A stretch of DNA of 64,000 bases from Brevundimonas pishanensis (GCF_022750635.1 NZ_JAJKBG010000005.1:248001-312000); one strand, 5' to 3'; shown: positions 7,570 through 16,268, counted from the first letter of the stretch. Program-made: numbers and translations. Notes: a model not told the origin generated them from the letters alone.

Positions 7570-8358
7570 TTAGTTCTTCAGCTGGGCCGAGACCGACAGC
7601 ATTTCGTCGGCGGTGGTGATGACCTTGGAGTTCATCTCATACGCGCGCTGGGCCACGATCAGGGCGGTGATTTCCGACACCGAGTCCACGTTCGAGCTTT
7701 CGGTATAGCCTTGCAGCAGGTGACCAAAGCCGACCTCGTCCGGCACGCCGACATTGGGGGCACCCGAGGCTGCGGTCTCCAACAGCAGGTTGTCGCCGAT
7801 GGCTTCAAGGCCCGCTTCATTCATGAAGGTCGCAATTTCCAGCTGGCCTACGACCTGAGGTTCGGTCTCGCCGTCCAGAACCACCTGCACCTGACCGGCA
7901 CGTGATACGGCCACATCCACAGCGTTTTGCGGGATGGTGATGGCGGGCTCGATCAGATAGCCGTCCTTGGTGACAAGCTGGCCTTCGGCGTTGACCGAGA
8001 AATTGCCCGCGCGGGTGTAGGACGTCTCGCCCGAGGGCAGGGTGACCTGGAAATAGCCCTTGCCCTGAATGGCGATGTCATAGGTGTTGCCGGACTGGCT
8101 CGGCGTGCCTTGGGCCGTGATGCGGTAGACCGAGCCGGCCTTCACACCCATGCCCACCTGAATACCGGTCGGAACGACGGTGCCCTGCGTCGAGGACTGT
8201 GCGCCCATGCGCTCGACGTTCTGGTACAGCAGGTCCTGAAACTCGGCGCGTTGGCGCTTGTAGCCAACGGTGTTCATGTTGGCGATGTTGTTCGAGATGA
8301 CCTCGACGTTCAGCTGCTGGGCAGCCATGCCGGAGGCGGCGGTACGAAGTGCGCGCAT
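7570..8358 (-). CDS. flgG: Distal flagellar rod protein FlgG
   Basis: 262 residues, the canonical length. The N-terminal bb-rod motif (ALRTAASGMAAQQLNVEVIS and NNIANMNTVGYKR) and the C-terminal rod motif (GYTESSNVDSVSEITALIVA...AYEMNSKVI) are intact, with the FlgG-specific central domain (GKGYFQVTLPSGETSYTRAG). No signal peptide is present, as expected for type III flagellar export. It begins 15 bp after flgF. Confidence 0.97.
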   Translation of the reverse strand: MRALRTAASGMAAQQLNVEVISNNIANMNTVGYKRQRAEFQDLLYQNVERMGAQSSTQGTVVPTGIQVGMGVKAGSVYRITAQGTPSQSGNTYDIAIQGKGYFQVTLPSGETSYTRAGNFSVNAEGQLVTKDGYLIEPAITIPQNAVDVAVSRAGQVQVVLDGETEPQVVGQLEIATFMNEAGLEAIGDNLLLETAASGAPNVGVPDEVGFGHLLQGYTESSNVDSVSEITALIVAQRAYEMNSKVITTADEMLSVSAQLKN

Positions 8359-8373
8359 AGCTCAGGCTTCCTC

Positions 8374-9111
8374 TTACGCGACCTTGCCGAGGCGCTCGAC
8401 GGCGCGACGGCTGAGGTCATTGGTGTTTTCGATCATCCGCGTCACGCTCTCGTAGGCGCGGTTGATTTCGACCAGATTGGTGATTTCGATCAGGGTGTTG
8501 ACGTTAGAGCCCTCCAGCATCCCCTGACGGATGCGCGCGTCGGTCGCTTCGACCGGCTGGGCGTTGGAGGTGTTGCGGTAGAGGTTGTCGCCGCTCTTTT
8601 CCAACACCGACAGGGTGTCGAAGCGGACGACGTTGAGACGGCCGACGATCTGGCCGTCCTGTGTGATGGTGCCGTCCTGACCGACGGTAATCGGGCCCAG
8701 TTCCGGATTGACGATCAGCTCGCCCGCATCGGTGACAACGGGGTGGCCTTTCTGCGTGGTCAGGCGGCCTGTGTCGTCTATGGTGAAGGCGCCGTCACGG
8801 GTATAGGCCGGTCCGGTCGCCGTCTGGACGGTGAAGAAAACGCCTTCGCCCTCGATGCCAAAATCGAGATCGCGGCTGGTCTGTTGCAGAGCGCCCTGAC
8901 CGAAATCACGGCCTACACCCTTGTCCAGTACGAAGCTGGCGGAAGGGCGAATGGCGTGGTTGCGGGCGCGCGCACCGAGTTCGGTACCGACCAGCATCTG
9001 CTCGACTTTAAAGCCGGTGGTGTCCGCATTGGCGATGTTGTTGGCCACGATATCCAGTTCGCGGCGCAGCGTCATCTGACGGGACAATCCGATGTAGGCG
9101 GCGTTTTCCAA
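8374..9111 (-). CDS. flgF: Proximal flagellar rod protein FlgF, TTG start
   Basis: 245 residues with the rod-protein N-terminus (ENAAYIGLSRQMTLRRELDI followed by VANNIANADTTGFK) and the C-terminal EGSNVNTLIEITNLVEINRAYE motif. I place the start at a TTG (9111): AAGGAG lies 7 bases upstream, and a sigma-54 promoter at 9139-9153 leaves a leader of only about 17 bases. An in-frame ATG at 9177 lies upstream of that promoter and cannot be the start on that transcript. First gene of the late flagellar operon flgF-G-A-H. Confidence 0.93.
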   Translation of the reverse strand: MENAAYIGLSRQMTLRRELDIVANNIANADTTGFKVEQMLVGTELGARARNHAIRPSASFVLDKGVGRDFGQGALQQTSRDLDFGIEGEGVFFTVQTATGPAYTRDGAFTIDDTGRLTTQKGHPVVTDAGELIVNPELGPITVGQDGTITQDGQIVGRLNVVRFDTLSVLEKSGDNLYRNTSNAQPVEATDARIRQGMLEGSNVNTLIEITNLVEINRAYESVTRMIENTNDLSRRAVERLGKVA

Positions 9112-9138
9112 AGCAGGGCTCCTTCGCCTCTGCTTTTC

Positions 9139-9153
9139 GCAACAGTCGTGCCA
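9139..9153 (-). promoter_or_regulatory. Sigma-54 promoter of flgFGAH
   Basis: On the minus strand TGGCAC (9153-9148), five bases, then TTGC (9142-9139) matches the -24/-12 consensus of sigma-54 promoters exactly. Late flagellar operons in Caulobacter use sigma-54 with FlbD, so the match agrees with the expected class of flgF. Confidence 0.9.
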
Positions 9154-9207
9154 ACTGCTCGTTACGAGCGATTTCAATGGTTTAGGTTTGCGGCAGCTTT
9201 ATACGCC

Positions 9208-9222
9208 CGGCAGACTTTGCCG
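9208..9222. promoter_or_regulatory. CGGCA-N5-TGCCG inverted repeat, candidate FlbD (ftr) site
   Basis: The palindrome lies about 55-70 bp upstream of the flgF -24 element and just before the CtrA box of fliL. This is where an FlbD enhancer/repressor element would be expected from Caulobacter. The sequence symmetry is observed; the assignment to FlbD is inference. Confidence 0.45.
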
Positions 9223-9227
9223 CATGG

Positions 9228-9242
9228 TTAACGCCCTGTTAA
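9228..9242 (+). promoter_or_regulatory. CtrA binding site upstream of fliL
   Basis: TTAA (9228-9231), seven bases, TTAA (9239-9242) is the full CtrA recognition pattern, and flanking bases extend it to GTTAAC...GTTAACC. It lies about 50 bp before the fliL ATG, a -35-like position. fliLM is a known CtrA-activated early flagellar unit in Caulobacter. Confidence 0.85.
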
Positions 9243-9289
9243 CCAAACAGGCCCCACTTAGCTCTACTGTACGGTTGGGGTCGGTCCGC

Positions 9290-9925
9290 ATGCTCAAATT
9301 TAACCTTGGCAAAAAGAAAAGTGCTGACGCTGTTCCGGCTGTGGTCGAGGGCGAGACCGCGCAGGACGTCGAGGGCGAAGGCTCCGGCAAGAAGAAGCCG
9401 CCGCTGCTGCTGATCATCATTGGCGCGGCTGTGCTGGTGGCCGGTGGCGGGGGCGCTGCGGCCTTCATGCTGATGAAGCCCAAGGCTCCGGCTGCCGAGG
9501 GCGAAGCCGACGCGCATGCAAAGCCCAAGGACGAGAAGAAGAAGGACGACGGTCACGGCGGGGGCGGGGATGCCGCTGCTGCCGGTGAAGCCACAGGCAC
9601 GATTGCGGCCGGACCGGACGGCGTAACCTTCTACACCCTGCCGGATCTTATCGTGAATGTTCAGTCGGCAGAGGGCCGCACCAGCTATCTCAAGCTCAAG
9701 CTGACGCTAGAGATGAAGGATGCGGCGGTGGCCACCCAGCTTCAGGCACAGGCGCCGCGTTTGAACGATATGATGCAGAGCTTCCTGCGCGAACTGCGTC
9801 CGGATGATCTGGCAGGTTCGGCTGGCACCTACCAGCTTCGGGCTGAACTGTTGCGTCGCGTGAATCTGGTGGCCGCACCGGGCAAGGTGGATGCGGTCCT
9901 TATCGAAGAAATGCTGGTGCAATAA
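9290..9925 (+). CDS. fliL: Flagellar basal body protein FliL
   Basis: A 211-residue inner-membrane protein associated with the stator and basal body. A Lys-rich cytoplasmic N-terminus is followed by one membrane helix (LLLIIIGAAVLVAGGGGAAA, residues ~38-58), a low-complexity Ala/Lys/Asp linker with HGGGGD, and a periplasmic FliL domain ending YQLRAELLRRVNLVAAPGKV then VLIEEMLVQ. The start at 9290 follows the CtrA box; the frame is open further upstream but those codons overlap the promoter. The fliM start is 3 bp after its stop. Confidence 0.93.
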   Translation: MLKFNLGKKKSADAVPAVVEGETAQDVEGEGSGKKKPPLLLIIIGAAVLVAGGGGAAAFMLMKPKAPAAEGEADAHAKPKDEKKKDDGHGGGGDAAAAGEATGTIAAGPDGVTFYTLPDLIVNVQSAEGRTSYLKLKLTLEMKDAAVATQLQAQAPRLNDMMQSFLRELRPDDLAGSAGTYQLRAELLRRVNLVAAPGKVDAVLIEEMLVQ

Positions 9926-9928
9926 TCG

Positions 9929-10987
9929 ATGACCGACACCCTCGGCAGTGGTCTGGATGAAAATCCCTTCGGCGCTCCTGAAGCCGATAGCGGTATGTCC
10001 GAACGCGTCCTGAACCAGGACGAGATCGACAGCCTGCTCGGCTTTGAAATGGACGACGGCTCGGGCGATGAGCGCAGCGGCATCCGCGCCATCATCAACT
10101 CGGCGCTGGTGTCCTATGAGCGTCTGCCGATGCTCGAAATCGTCTTCGACCGCTTAGTGCGCTTGATGACGACCAGCCTTCGTAACTTCACCTCCGACAA
10201 CGTCGAGGTGTCGCTGGACACCATCTCCTCGATCCGTTTCGGCGACTATCTGAACTCGATCCCGCTTCCGGCCATTCTGGCGGTGTTCCGCGCCGAGGAG
10301 CTGGACAACTACGGCCTGCTGACGGTCGACAGTAACCTGATCTATTCGATCGTGGACGTGCTGTTGGGTGGCCGTCGCGGCACGGCGGCGCTGCGGATCG
10401 AGGGCCGTCCCTACACCACCATCGAGCGCGCACTGGTGCAGCGGATGGTCGAGGTGATCCTGAACGATGCCCGCGCCGCGTTTGAGCCGCTGACGCCGGT
10501 GCATTTCAATCTGGACCGACTGGAAACCAATCCGCGCTTTGCCGCGATTGCGCGTCCGGCCAACGCCGCCATTCTGGTCAAGCTGCGCATCGACATGGAA
10601 GACCGTGGGGGCCGCGTCGAGCTGCTGCTGCCGTATTCGACGCTCGAGCCGATCCGCAAAATGCTGCTGCAGCAGTTCATGGGCGAGAAGTTCGGTCGCG
10701 ACAACATCTGGGAAGGCCACTTGGCCACCGAGCTTTGGACCACGGACACCGAGGTGCGCTGCGTTCTGGATGAACAGCAGATGCCCCTGTCCAAGGTACT
10801 GGACCTGAAAGTCGGCGACACCCTGATGCTGAACGCGACGCCTGACAGCGATGTCACGGTCAAGGCTGGGGCGGTCAATCTGACCGTCGGTAAAATGGGA
10901 CGACGCGGCCAGCACGTGGCTGTGCGCGTCGAGGCCCCGATTTCAACAGAAGCGGCCATGCGTGTGGCCGGGAGAGAGGGCTGGTGA
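9929..10987 (+). CDS. fliM: Flagellar motor switch protein FliM
   Basis: 352 residues. The N-terminal segment VLNQDEIDSLLGFEM is the CheY-P-binding peptide and early FliM motif. The middle CheC-like domain (about residues 60-240) contains RNFTSDNVEVSLDTISSIRF and YGLLTVDSNLIYSIVDVLLGG, and the C-terminal SpoA domain (about 270-345) holds LDLKVGDTLML. It forms the C ring together with FliG and FliN. The last codons overlap the GTG start of the next gene, so translation is likely coupled. Confidence 0.97.
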   Translation: MTDTLGSGLDENPFGAPEADSGMSERVLNQDEIDSLLGFEMDDGSGDERSGIRAIINSALVSYERLPMLEIVFDRLVRLMTTSLRNFTSDNVEVSLDTISSIRFGDYLNSIPLPAILAVFRAEELDNYGLLTVDSNLIYSIVDVLLGGRRGTAALRIEGRPYTTIERALVQRMVEVILNDARAAFEPLTPVHFNLDRLETNPRFAAIARPANAAILVKLRIDMEDRGGRVELLLPYSTLEPIRKMLLQQFMGEKFGRDNIWEGHLATELWTTDTEVRCVLDEQQMPLSKVLDLKVGDTLMLNATPDSDVTVKAGAVNLTVGKMGRRGQHVAVRVEAPISTEAAMRVAGREGW

Positions 10988-11568
10988 CGGGTATCATCCT
11001 CGATAGCATCCTGATGATGCTGCTGGTGGCAGCCATCGGTTACGGCGTGAAGCTGGAGCGCAAGCTCAAGGGTCTGCGCGAGGGCCAACTGGCCTTTGCG
11101 GGCGCGGTTAAGGAACTGAACAATGCGGCGGGCCGTGCTGAACAGGCGCTTGCGACCCTGCGCGCTTCGGGTGCGGAAACCGACCTGCTGCACGACCGCA
11201 TCATCAAGGCGCGTCAGGTGAAGCAGGAACTCGAAGTCCTGATTTCGCGTGCGCCGAAACAGGCAGCCGCCGCTGCGACTGCTGCTGCGCGTGCGCCCGC
11301 TCCGGTCAAGGAAGAAGAGCCGCTGGAGTTGGTGTCGACCATGGCCTTGGTGACCGAAGAGTCAGAGCGCGCGCGTCGCATGGCCAGCCTGATGCAGCGC
11401 ATCGAGCAAGCCAGCGCCGCTATGCCTGCGCAGGCTGCCAAACCGGTCAAGGAAGCCGAGAATGGCGGTCTGACCGGCATGCTTCAGGCACTGGCCGCTA
11501 ACCAAGCTGCGCAACAAAGCCTAAACCGTGCCCGCCGTAGTCTCGACGAAGATCTGTTCGCTGCCTGA
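10984..11568 (+). CDS. DUF6468 flagellar-cluster protein
   Basis: A 194-residue protein with an N-terminal membrane helix (ILDSILMMLLVAAIGYGV), then a helical, probably coiled-coil region (KLERKLKGLREGQLAFAGAV...ELEVLI) and an Ala/Pro-rich tail. The first ~80 residues match the DUF6468 family found beside fliM/fliL in alphaproteobacteria. Its exact flagellar role is unknown. The GTG start overlaps the fliM stop by 4 bases. Confidence 0.8.
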   Translation: MTGIILDSILMMLLVAAIGYGVKLERKLKGLREGQLAFAGAVKELNNAAGRAEQALATLRASGAETDLLHDRIIKARQVKQELEVLISRAPKQAAAAATAAARAPAPVKEEEPLELVSTMALVTEESERARRMASLMQRIEQASAAMPAQAAKPVKEAENGGLTGMLQALAANQAAQQSLNRARRSLDEDLFAA

Positions 11569-11578
11569 ATGAAGCCGT

Positions 11579-11607
11579 GACCTTTAAAGGCAACGCTTTT
11601 AAAGGTC
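11579..11607. terminator. Strong hairpin between the DUF6468 and MotE-like genes
   Basis: Arms GACCTTTAAAGGC (11579-11591) and GCTTTTAAAGGTC (11595-11607) pair over 13 bp with one G-U, around a 3-base loop. No T-run follows, so it is either an attenuator, an RNA-processing or stability hairpin, or a Rho-assisted terminator separating fliLM-DUF6468 from the MotE-like gene. Confidence 0.55.
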
Positions 11608-11638
11608 CGGTGCCCCTTCACTTTTTCCGGTTGTTGCC

Positions 11639-12367
11639 ATGAGCAAGCTGCCCCGCCTTCTGCCCCTGATCGCTGTCGCCATTGGCGGCGTCGTTGCCGT
11701 GCGAGCGGCGGGCGTGGCACCGGAACTGTTCACCGGCGCGGTAGCGTGGGCGCAGGAAGGCGCTCCGGCGGCAGAGGATGCAGCCAAGGGAGCGGCTGCG
11801 ACGACGGCGGCTCCGCCTGCGGTTTGCGCCCTGACGCCGGAACAACTGGCCCAACAGGCCGGCATTTCGCCCGCAGAACTGCGCATCATCCAGTCGCTGT
11901 CGAAGCGCCGCGAGCAGCTGGACGCCCGTGACGCCGACTTCGCCACCACCCTGCCACTAATGGTTGCCGCCGAGCAAAAGCTGGATGCCAAGCTTAAGGC
12001 GCTCGAAGACCTTAAGGGCGAGATCAGTTCGCTGGTCGGTCAGGTCGAGGCCAAGGAGCAGGAAGAGACCAACCGTCTGGTCGCCGTCTATTCCGCCATG
12101 CGCCCGCGTGAGGCTGCGGCGGTGTTCGCGACCCTGAAGGACGATGTGCGTCTTCCCGTAGCGCAGGGCATGCGTCCGCGCACACTGGCCGCCATCATGG
12201 CCCAGATGCAGCCTGCTGCCGCGCGCGAGCTGACGGAAAAGCTGGCTAAGAAATACGAGTCCAAGCCTCTGCTGGACCGCGCCTCTGCGGCCGCCGGAGA
12301 GCCAGTGGCGTCCAAGCCTGCGGCTGCTCCTGCTGCCGCCCCTGCGGCTCCGGCGGCGGCGAACTGA
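11639..12367 (+). CDS. MotE-like flagellar protein (MgtE-N domain)
   Basis: 242 residues. A signal peptide or anchor at 1-~37 (ending AVAWAQ), a coiled coil (LSKRREQLDARDADF to VEAKEQEE, ~85-145), then an MgtE N-terminal-like domain with YSAMRPREAAAVFATLKDDV and AAIMAQMQPAAARELTEKL (~150-205), and an Ala/Pro-rich tail. This layout matches MotE, the chaperone of the periplasmic motor protein MotC in rhizobia, and the homologous gene in Caulobacter-type fliM loci. The assignment to MotE function is by domain architecture and context. Confidence 0.8.
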   Translation: MSKLPRLLPLIAVAIGGVVAVRAAGVAPELFTGAVAWAQEGAPAAEDAAKGAAATTAAPPAVCALTPEQLAQQAGISPAELRIIQSLSKRREQLDARDADFATTLPLMVAAEQKLDAKLKALEDLKGEISSLVGQVEAKEQEETNRLVAVYSAMRPREAAAVFATLKDDVRLPVAQGMRPRTLAAIMAQMQPAAARELTEKLAKKYESKPLLDRASAAAGEPVASKPAAAPAAAPAAPAAAN

Positions 12368-12448
12368 TCGGGCCTTATACGCTGATTGGTTGGCACGGGC
12401 GGCAGTTGCCGCTATGCAGCCCCATCGATTTTTCCAAGGATGCCCGTC

Positions 12449-12688
12449 ATGTCTGACGCTCTGCCCGACCGCCTGTCGGTTGACCCTGACAGCCCGTACC
12501 ACAACGCCGAACTGCTGATGAAAGGCATCGGCATTCGCTTCAAGGGCGAAGAAAAAACCAACGTCGAAGAATACTGCGTTTCGGAAGGCTGGGTCCGTCT
12601 GGCCGTAGGCAACCGCGTTGACCGTCGCGGCAAGGCCCTGACCATCAAGCTTCAGGGCGAAGTCGAACCCTTCCTGAAGGGCGAGTAA
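12449..12688 (+). CDS. DUF3297 family protein
   Basis: A 79-residue soluble protein matching DUF3297: DRLSVDPDSPYHNAELL at the start, GIGIRFKGEEKTNVEEYC in the middle and VGNRVDRRGKALTIKLQGEV near the end. AAGGA at 12436-12440 supports the ATG at 12449. The function is unknown. It stands alone between the MotE-like gene and a secreted peptidase. Confidence 0.88.
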   Translation: MSDALPDRLSVDPDSPYHNAELLMKGIGIRFKGEEKTNVEEYCVSEGWVRLAVGNRVDRRGKALTIKLQGEVEPFLKGE

Positions 12689-12777
12689 TTCTGCTGGCGG
12701 GTGGAGGAATTGTGACTTTCGGTCGCAGCCTCCGCCCGCTAGTTTCCTCTCATGTCATTTTGTCTGAGGGGACGTCC

Positions 12778-14211
12778 ATGTCGCTGAAATCGTGTTTGCT
12801 GGCAGGCGTATTTGCTGCCGGTCTTCTTTCCACCACGGCATCGGCACAGGACGCGGCGACCGTCGCCGCCGCAGAGGCCCTGCGAGACAAGGCTCTTTCC
12901 GACAACATCGCATTCGACTTCACGCGCGAGATCACGACGCGCTTTGGCCCGCGCCCGGCAGGCTCCAAGTCCGAGCAGGATGCAGCCGCGTGGGCGGCGG
13001 ACTGGATGCGCGCCAATGGCTTCCAGAATGTGCGGATTGAATCCTTCCCGCTGGTGGGCTGGGAACGGGGTGAGGAGAGCATCGAGATTGTCGGTGCCCA
13101 CGCACAAAAGCTCGTCGGGGGCGCGCTGGGCCATTCTATCGCTACGCCCGCTGACGGCATCGAGGCCGAGGTGGTGCGTGTCGAGAGCATTGAAGACATT
13201 CAGGCCGCGCCGGCGGGTTCGCTCAGCGGCAAGATCGTTTACGTCGATCCGGGCCAGATGGTCGCCGACCGCCAAGGATCGGGTTATGGACCGCGCTCGC
13301 GCATCCGCACGCAGGGGCCCAAGGCCGCTGCCGATCAGGGCGCCGCGGCGTTTGTGATCCGCTCGGTGGGGTCAGATCACGACCGCATGCCGCACACGGG
13401 CACCACAGGATATCATGACGGCAAGGTGCCGCTGCCGTCCTTCTCGCTGGCGGCACCGGATGCCGACCAGTTGAACCGTCTGATCGAGATGGGCCAGCCT
13501 GTGCGTCTCAAGCTGTCATCGACGGCGCGGACCTATGAAACCCACAGCCAGAACGTCATCGGCGACATTACCGGCGCGACCCGCCCCGACGAGGTCATCG
13601 TGCTGGGCTCGCACCTCGACAGCTGGGACATCGGCACCGGCGCGTTCGATGATGCGGCGGGCGGTGGCATCACGATTGCAGCGGCCAAAATTATTGCCGA
13701 GGCTGGCCGTCCGGCGCGCACCATTCGTGTGATCCTGTACGGCTCGGAAGAGGTGAACCAGCCCGTCTCGCACGGCAATGGCGGCGGGGCCTATGTGCGC
13801 GGCATCGGCGAGGCTATCGAGAAGCACATTGTGGCGGGCGAGAGCGATCTTGGCGCGGACAATGTCTATGCCGTGGGTCTGCCTGTCGGCACTTTGAACA
13901 GCGACTTTGCAAAGATCGCCTATCGGGTGCTTGCCCCTCTGAATATCGAAGAGGGCGGCGAGGAGCGGTTTGGCGGTGCCGATGTCGGACCGTTGGCGCG
14001 CGGTGGCGTTCCGGTCTTTGGTCTGAAGCAGGATGCGACCCGCTATTTCGACCTGCACCATACGGCCAATGATACCCTGGATAAGATCGATCCCGCCCAA
14101 CTTCGCCAGAATGTTGCGGCGTGGACGGCTCTTGTGAAGCTGATTGCAGATTCAGATGTAGACTTCCGGGCCATTGCTGCGGCACAGACGGGTTCTGCCC
14201 GCGAAGAGTGA
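12778..14211 (+). CDS. Secreted M28-family zinc peptidase (carboxypeptidase Q/PGCP-like)
   Basis: 477 residues with an N-terminal signal peptide (cleavage after TASA, ~residue 23). A PA-like insert lies around 120-250. The zinc-binding catalytic signature reads GSHLDSWDIGTGAFDDAAG, with His279, Asp281 and Asp291 as expected ligands and Glu324 in GSEEV as catalytic base/ligand. A late ligand His lies in YFDLHHTANDT. It probably trims peptides in the periplasm. GAGGGG upstream and the signal peptide favour the ATG at 12778 over a longer frame starting at 12712. Confidence 0.9.
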   Translation: MSLKSCLLAGVFAAGLLSTTASAQDAATVAAAEALRDKALSDNIAFDFTREITTRFGPRPAGSKSEQDAAAWAADWMRANGFQNVRIESFPLVGWERGEESIEIVGAHAQKLVGGALGHSIATPADGIEAEVVRVESIEDIQAAPAGSLSGKIVYVDPGQMVADRQGSGYGPRSRIRTQGPKAAADQGAAAFVIRSVGSDHDRMPHTGTTGYHDGKVPLPSFSLAAPDADQLNRLIEMGQPVRLKLSSTARTYETHSQNVIGDITGATRPDEVIVLGSHLDSWDIGTGAFDDAAGGGITIAAAKIIAEAGRPARTIRVILYGSEEVNQPVSHGNGGGAYVRGIGEAIEKHIVAGESDLGADNVYAVGLPVGTLNSDFAKIAYRVLAPLNIEEGGEERFGGADVGPLARGGVPVFGLKQDATRYFDLHHTANDTLDKIDPAQLRQNVAAWTALVKLIADSDVDFRAIAAAQTGSAREE

Positions 14212-14232
14212 ATCGCGGAGGCAATCATCGTC

Positions 14233-14317
14233 GCGAGCGTGGCGAAACTGGTAGACGCAGCAGACTTAAAATCTGCCGACTTCGGTCTTGCGGGTTCGAC
14301 CCCCGCCGCTCGCACCA
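14233..14317 (+). tRNA. tRNA-Leu (anticodon TAA)
   Basis: 85 nt including encoded CCA. The acceptor stem GCGAGCG/CGCTCGC, D arm with AAACTGGTAGACGC, anticodon loop CTTAAAA with TAA at 14267-14269, a variable arm of class II type, and T loop GTTCGAC are all visible. It reads UUA/UUG codons. Confidence 0.96.
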
Positions 14318-14352
14318 CGATGCATTGAAGCGTCACTACGACCGGAAATTAC

Positions 14353-14382
14353 AGCCGCATCGTTCTCACGGTGCGGCTTTGT
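14353..14382 (+). terminator. Terminator of tRNA-Leu
   Basis: AGCCGCATCG (14353-14362) pairs with CGGTGCGGCT (14369-14378), with one mismatch-type G-T pair and a 6-base loop, followed by TT and a weak T-tract, 36 bp after the tRNA. Confidence 0.6.
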
Positions 14383-14454
14383 CGTGCATCCTTCACCGTC
14401 AGGGTTTATGCCGACCGGACTGCGATTGTGCCGATTACGGCTAAGGTTGAGTGA

Positions 14455-16137
14455 ATGCTGTTTAAACGACTTCTTCTGTCCGCTGTCTCCGCCACTGTGG
14501 CGCTGGCTCCCATGGCCGCTACGGCGGCTCCGGTTGGTGCTGTGGTTGCGCAAGGCGCAAGCGACGAAGCAGAAGCGTATGCGGGGCCGCGTCTGGTCGT
14601 CACCGTCGTCGTCGACCAGTTGAGCGCCAACCTGTTCAACCAGTACCGCAGCCGCTTCACGGGCGGCTTCAAGCGCCTGATCGATGAAGGTCTGGTCCAC
14701 GCCAACGGCTTCCAGACGCACGGCGTGACCGAGACCTGCCCCGGTCACTCGACCGTTCTGACGGGTATGCACCCCACCCACACCGGCATCGGCGTGAACT
14801 TCAGCGCCGATGACGCCACGGGCGAAGGCCGCTATTGCCTCGCATCCGAAGTGAATACGCTGGCGCACGGTCAAATCACCGACAACGGCAATGTCGGCAC
14901 CGAGCTTCTGAAGGTCGACACGCTGGGCGACTGGCTGCAGGTGCAACGTCCGGACAGCCGAGTGTTCGCCGTGTCGGGCAAGGATCGCGGTGCCATGAAC
15001 CTTGCGGGCCACAATGGTCGCGCCTTCTGGTTCACCAAAGGCTTTGGCCTGACCACCTTTGTGCGTCCAGGCGAAAGCGCCGAAGAGCGTCTGGCTCCGG
15101 TGGCACAGTACAACACCCGCTTCCCCGCCGCTGAACAGGGCCAGAACTGGAAGGCGAACAACGCCTACTGCCAGTCGCTGGCCGAGGACATCGAGGTCGT
15201 GGACGGCACGTTCAAGTCGGTCGTTCCGCCGCAGAACATCGGCTTTGACGGTTCTCCGACCCAGGACGAAGAAACCCTGAAGGCGGCAACCTATCTGCTG
15301 CAATCGCAACGTCTGGGTCAGGGCAAGGCCGTCGACATGCTGGGCGTGTCCCTGTCGGCTACCGACAAGATCGGCCACACCTACGGCACGCAAGGGCCCG
15401 AGATGTGCGAGCAACTGATGCGTCTGGATGCGGCGCTGGGCGACTTCCTGAGCGAGCTGGACAAGGTCGAGGGCGGGGTCGTTCTGGCCCTCACCGCAGA
15501 CCATGGCGGTGCCGACATTATTGAACGCACCCACGCCCGCGGCTTCCCCTATGCCCACCGCGCCAGCTTTGCTGTGGTGGAGGAGGCCAACGCCGCCCTG
15601 CGCCAGCAGTTCAATCTTGACTTCGACCCGCTGCAACGGGGTTCGTCGGGCCTGCGCATCGTAGATACGCAGAAACGTGCTCTGGCTGAACCGCTGCGGA
15701 GCCAGATTGCCCGCGCGGCTGTTCCGATGCTGGACAGCAAGGGGGACTTTGCCATGGTCGTCTTCCGCGACGAGCTGCTGCAAGATCCCATCATGGAGAC
15801 CATTCAGCCGGAAGAACTGACCGTGCGCGAGCGCATGCGTCTGTCGGCCGTGGATGGCGTCTCGGCCGATCTGATGACGGCGCTCAAGCCGGGTGTCGCG
15901 ACGGGCGGTCGACTGGGTGGCAATATGTCGGCCCACGGACAGCCGTGGAACTATGACCGCAAGGTGCCGATTATCTTCTGGACCCCGCACGCTGCCGGTC
16001 AGGAACGTTTCATGCCGATCCGCACCATCGATATCGCCCCGACGCTGGCCAACATCATCGAGGTGGAAACGCCGAAGCTTGATGGTCGCTGCATCGATCT
16101 CAATCTGGGTGAAAGCCCGGTCTGTCCGGTCGAATAA
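14455..16137 (+). CDS. Secreted alkaline phosphatase-superfamily phosphohydrolase (PafA/SPAP type)
   Basis: 560 residues with a signal peptide (LLLSAVSATVALAPMAATA). The metal-binding Asp lies in VTVVVDQLSANLF. The nucleophile motif is THGVTETCPGHSTVLTGMHP, with the Thr before CPGH as expected nucleophile in this family, and later ligands fall in LSATDKIGHTYG and ALTADHGGAD. This is the Thr-nucleophile phosphate-irrepressible alkaline phosphatase/phosphodiesterase type, acting in the periplasm. It is a single-gene unit closed by a strong terminator at 16168. Confidence 0.85.
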   Translation: MLFKRLLLSAVSATVALAPMAATAAPVGAVVAQGASDEAEAYAGPRLVVTVVVDQLSANLFNQYRSRFTGGFKRLIDEGLVHANGFQTHGVTETCPGHSTVLTGMHPTHTGIGVNFSADDATGEGRYCLASEVNTLAHGQITDNGNVGTELLKVDTLGDWLQVQRPDSRVFAVSGKDRGAMNLAGHNGRAFWFTKGFGLTTFVRPGESAEERLAPVAQYNTRFPAAEQGQNWKANNAYCQSLAEDIEVVDGTFKSVVPPQNIGFDGSPTQDEETLKAATYLLQSQRLGQGKAVDMLGVSLSATDKIGHTYGTQGPEMCEQLMRLDAALGDFLSELDKVEGGVVLALTADHGGADIIERTHARGFPYAHRASFAVVEEANAALRQQFNLDFDPLQRGSSGLRIVDTQKRALAEPLRSQIARAAVPMLDSKGDFAMVVFRDELLQDPIMETIQPEELTVRERMRLSAVDGVSADLMTALKPGVATGGRLGGNMSAHGQPWNYDRKVPIIFWTPHAAGQERFMPIRTIDIAPTLANIIEVETPKLDGRCIDLNLGESPVCPVE

Positions 16138-16167
16138 GCGAAATCGACATAAACTCGTGTTTCTTGA

Positions 16168-16197
16168 AGCCGGGGGCGTCTTACGTCCCCGGCTTTT
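16168..16197 (+). terminator. Intrinsic terminator after the phosphatase gene
   Basis: AGCCGGGGGCG / CGTCCCCGGCT stem with a short TCTTA-type loop, followed by TTTTC. Confidence 0.85.
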
Positions 16198-16268
16198 CAT
16201 TGGCACAAAGGGGCAAAGGCCGCGTCAGATCGGCCAAGGCCCCCGGGCCGGATGAGGAAACAGATTGA

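Noticed and set aside
12391..12411. Second sigma-54-like promoter before the DUF3297 gene (TGGCAC ... TTGC)
   Set aside because: The spacer is nine bases instead of five, so the -24/-12 geometry is wrong.
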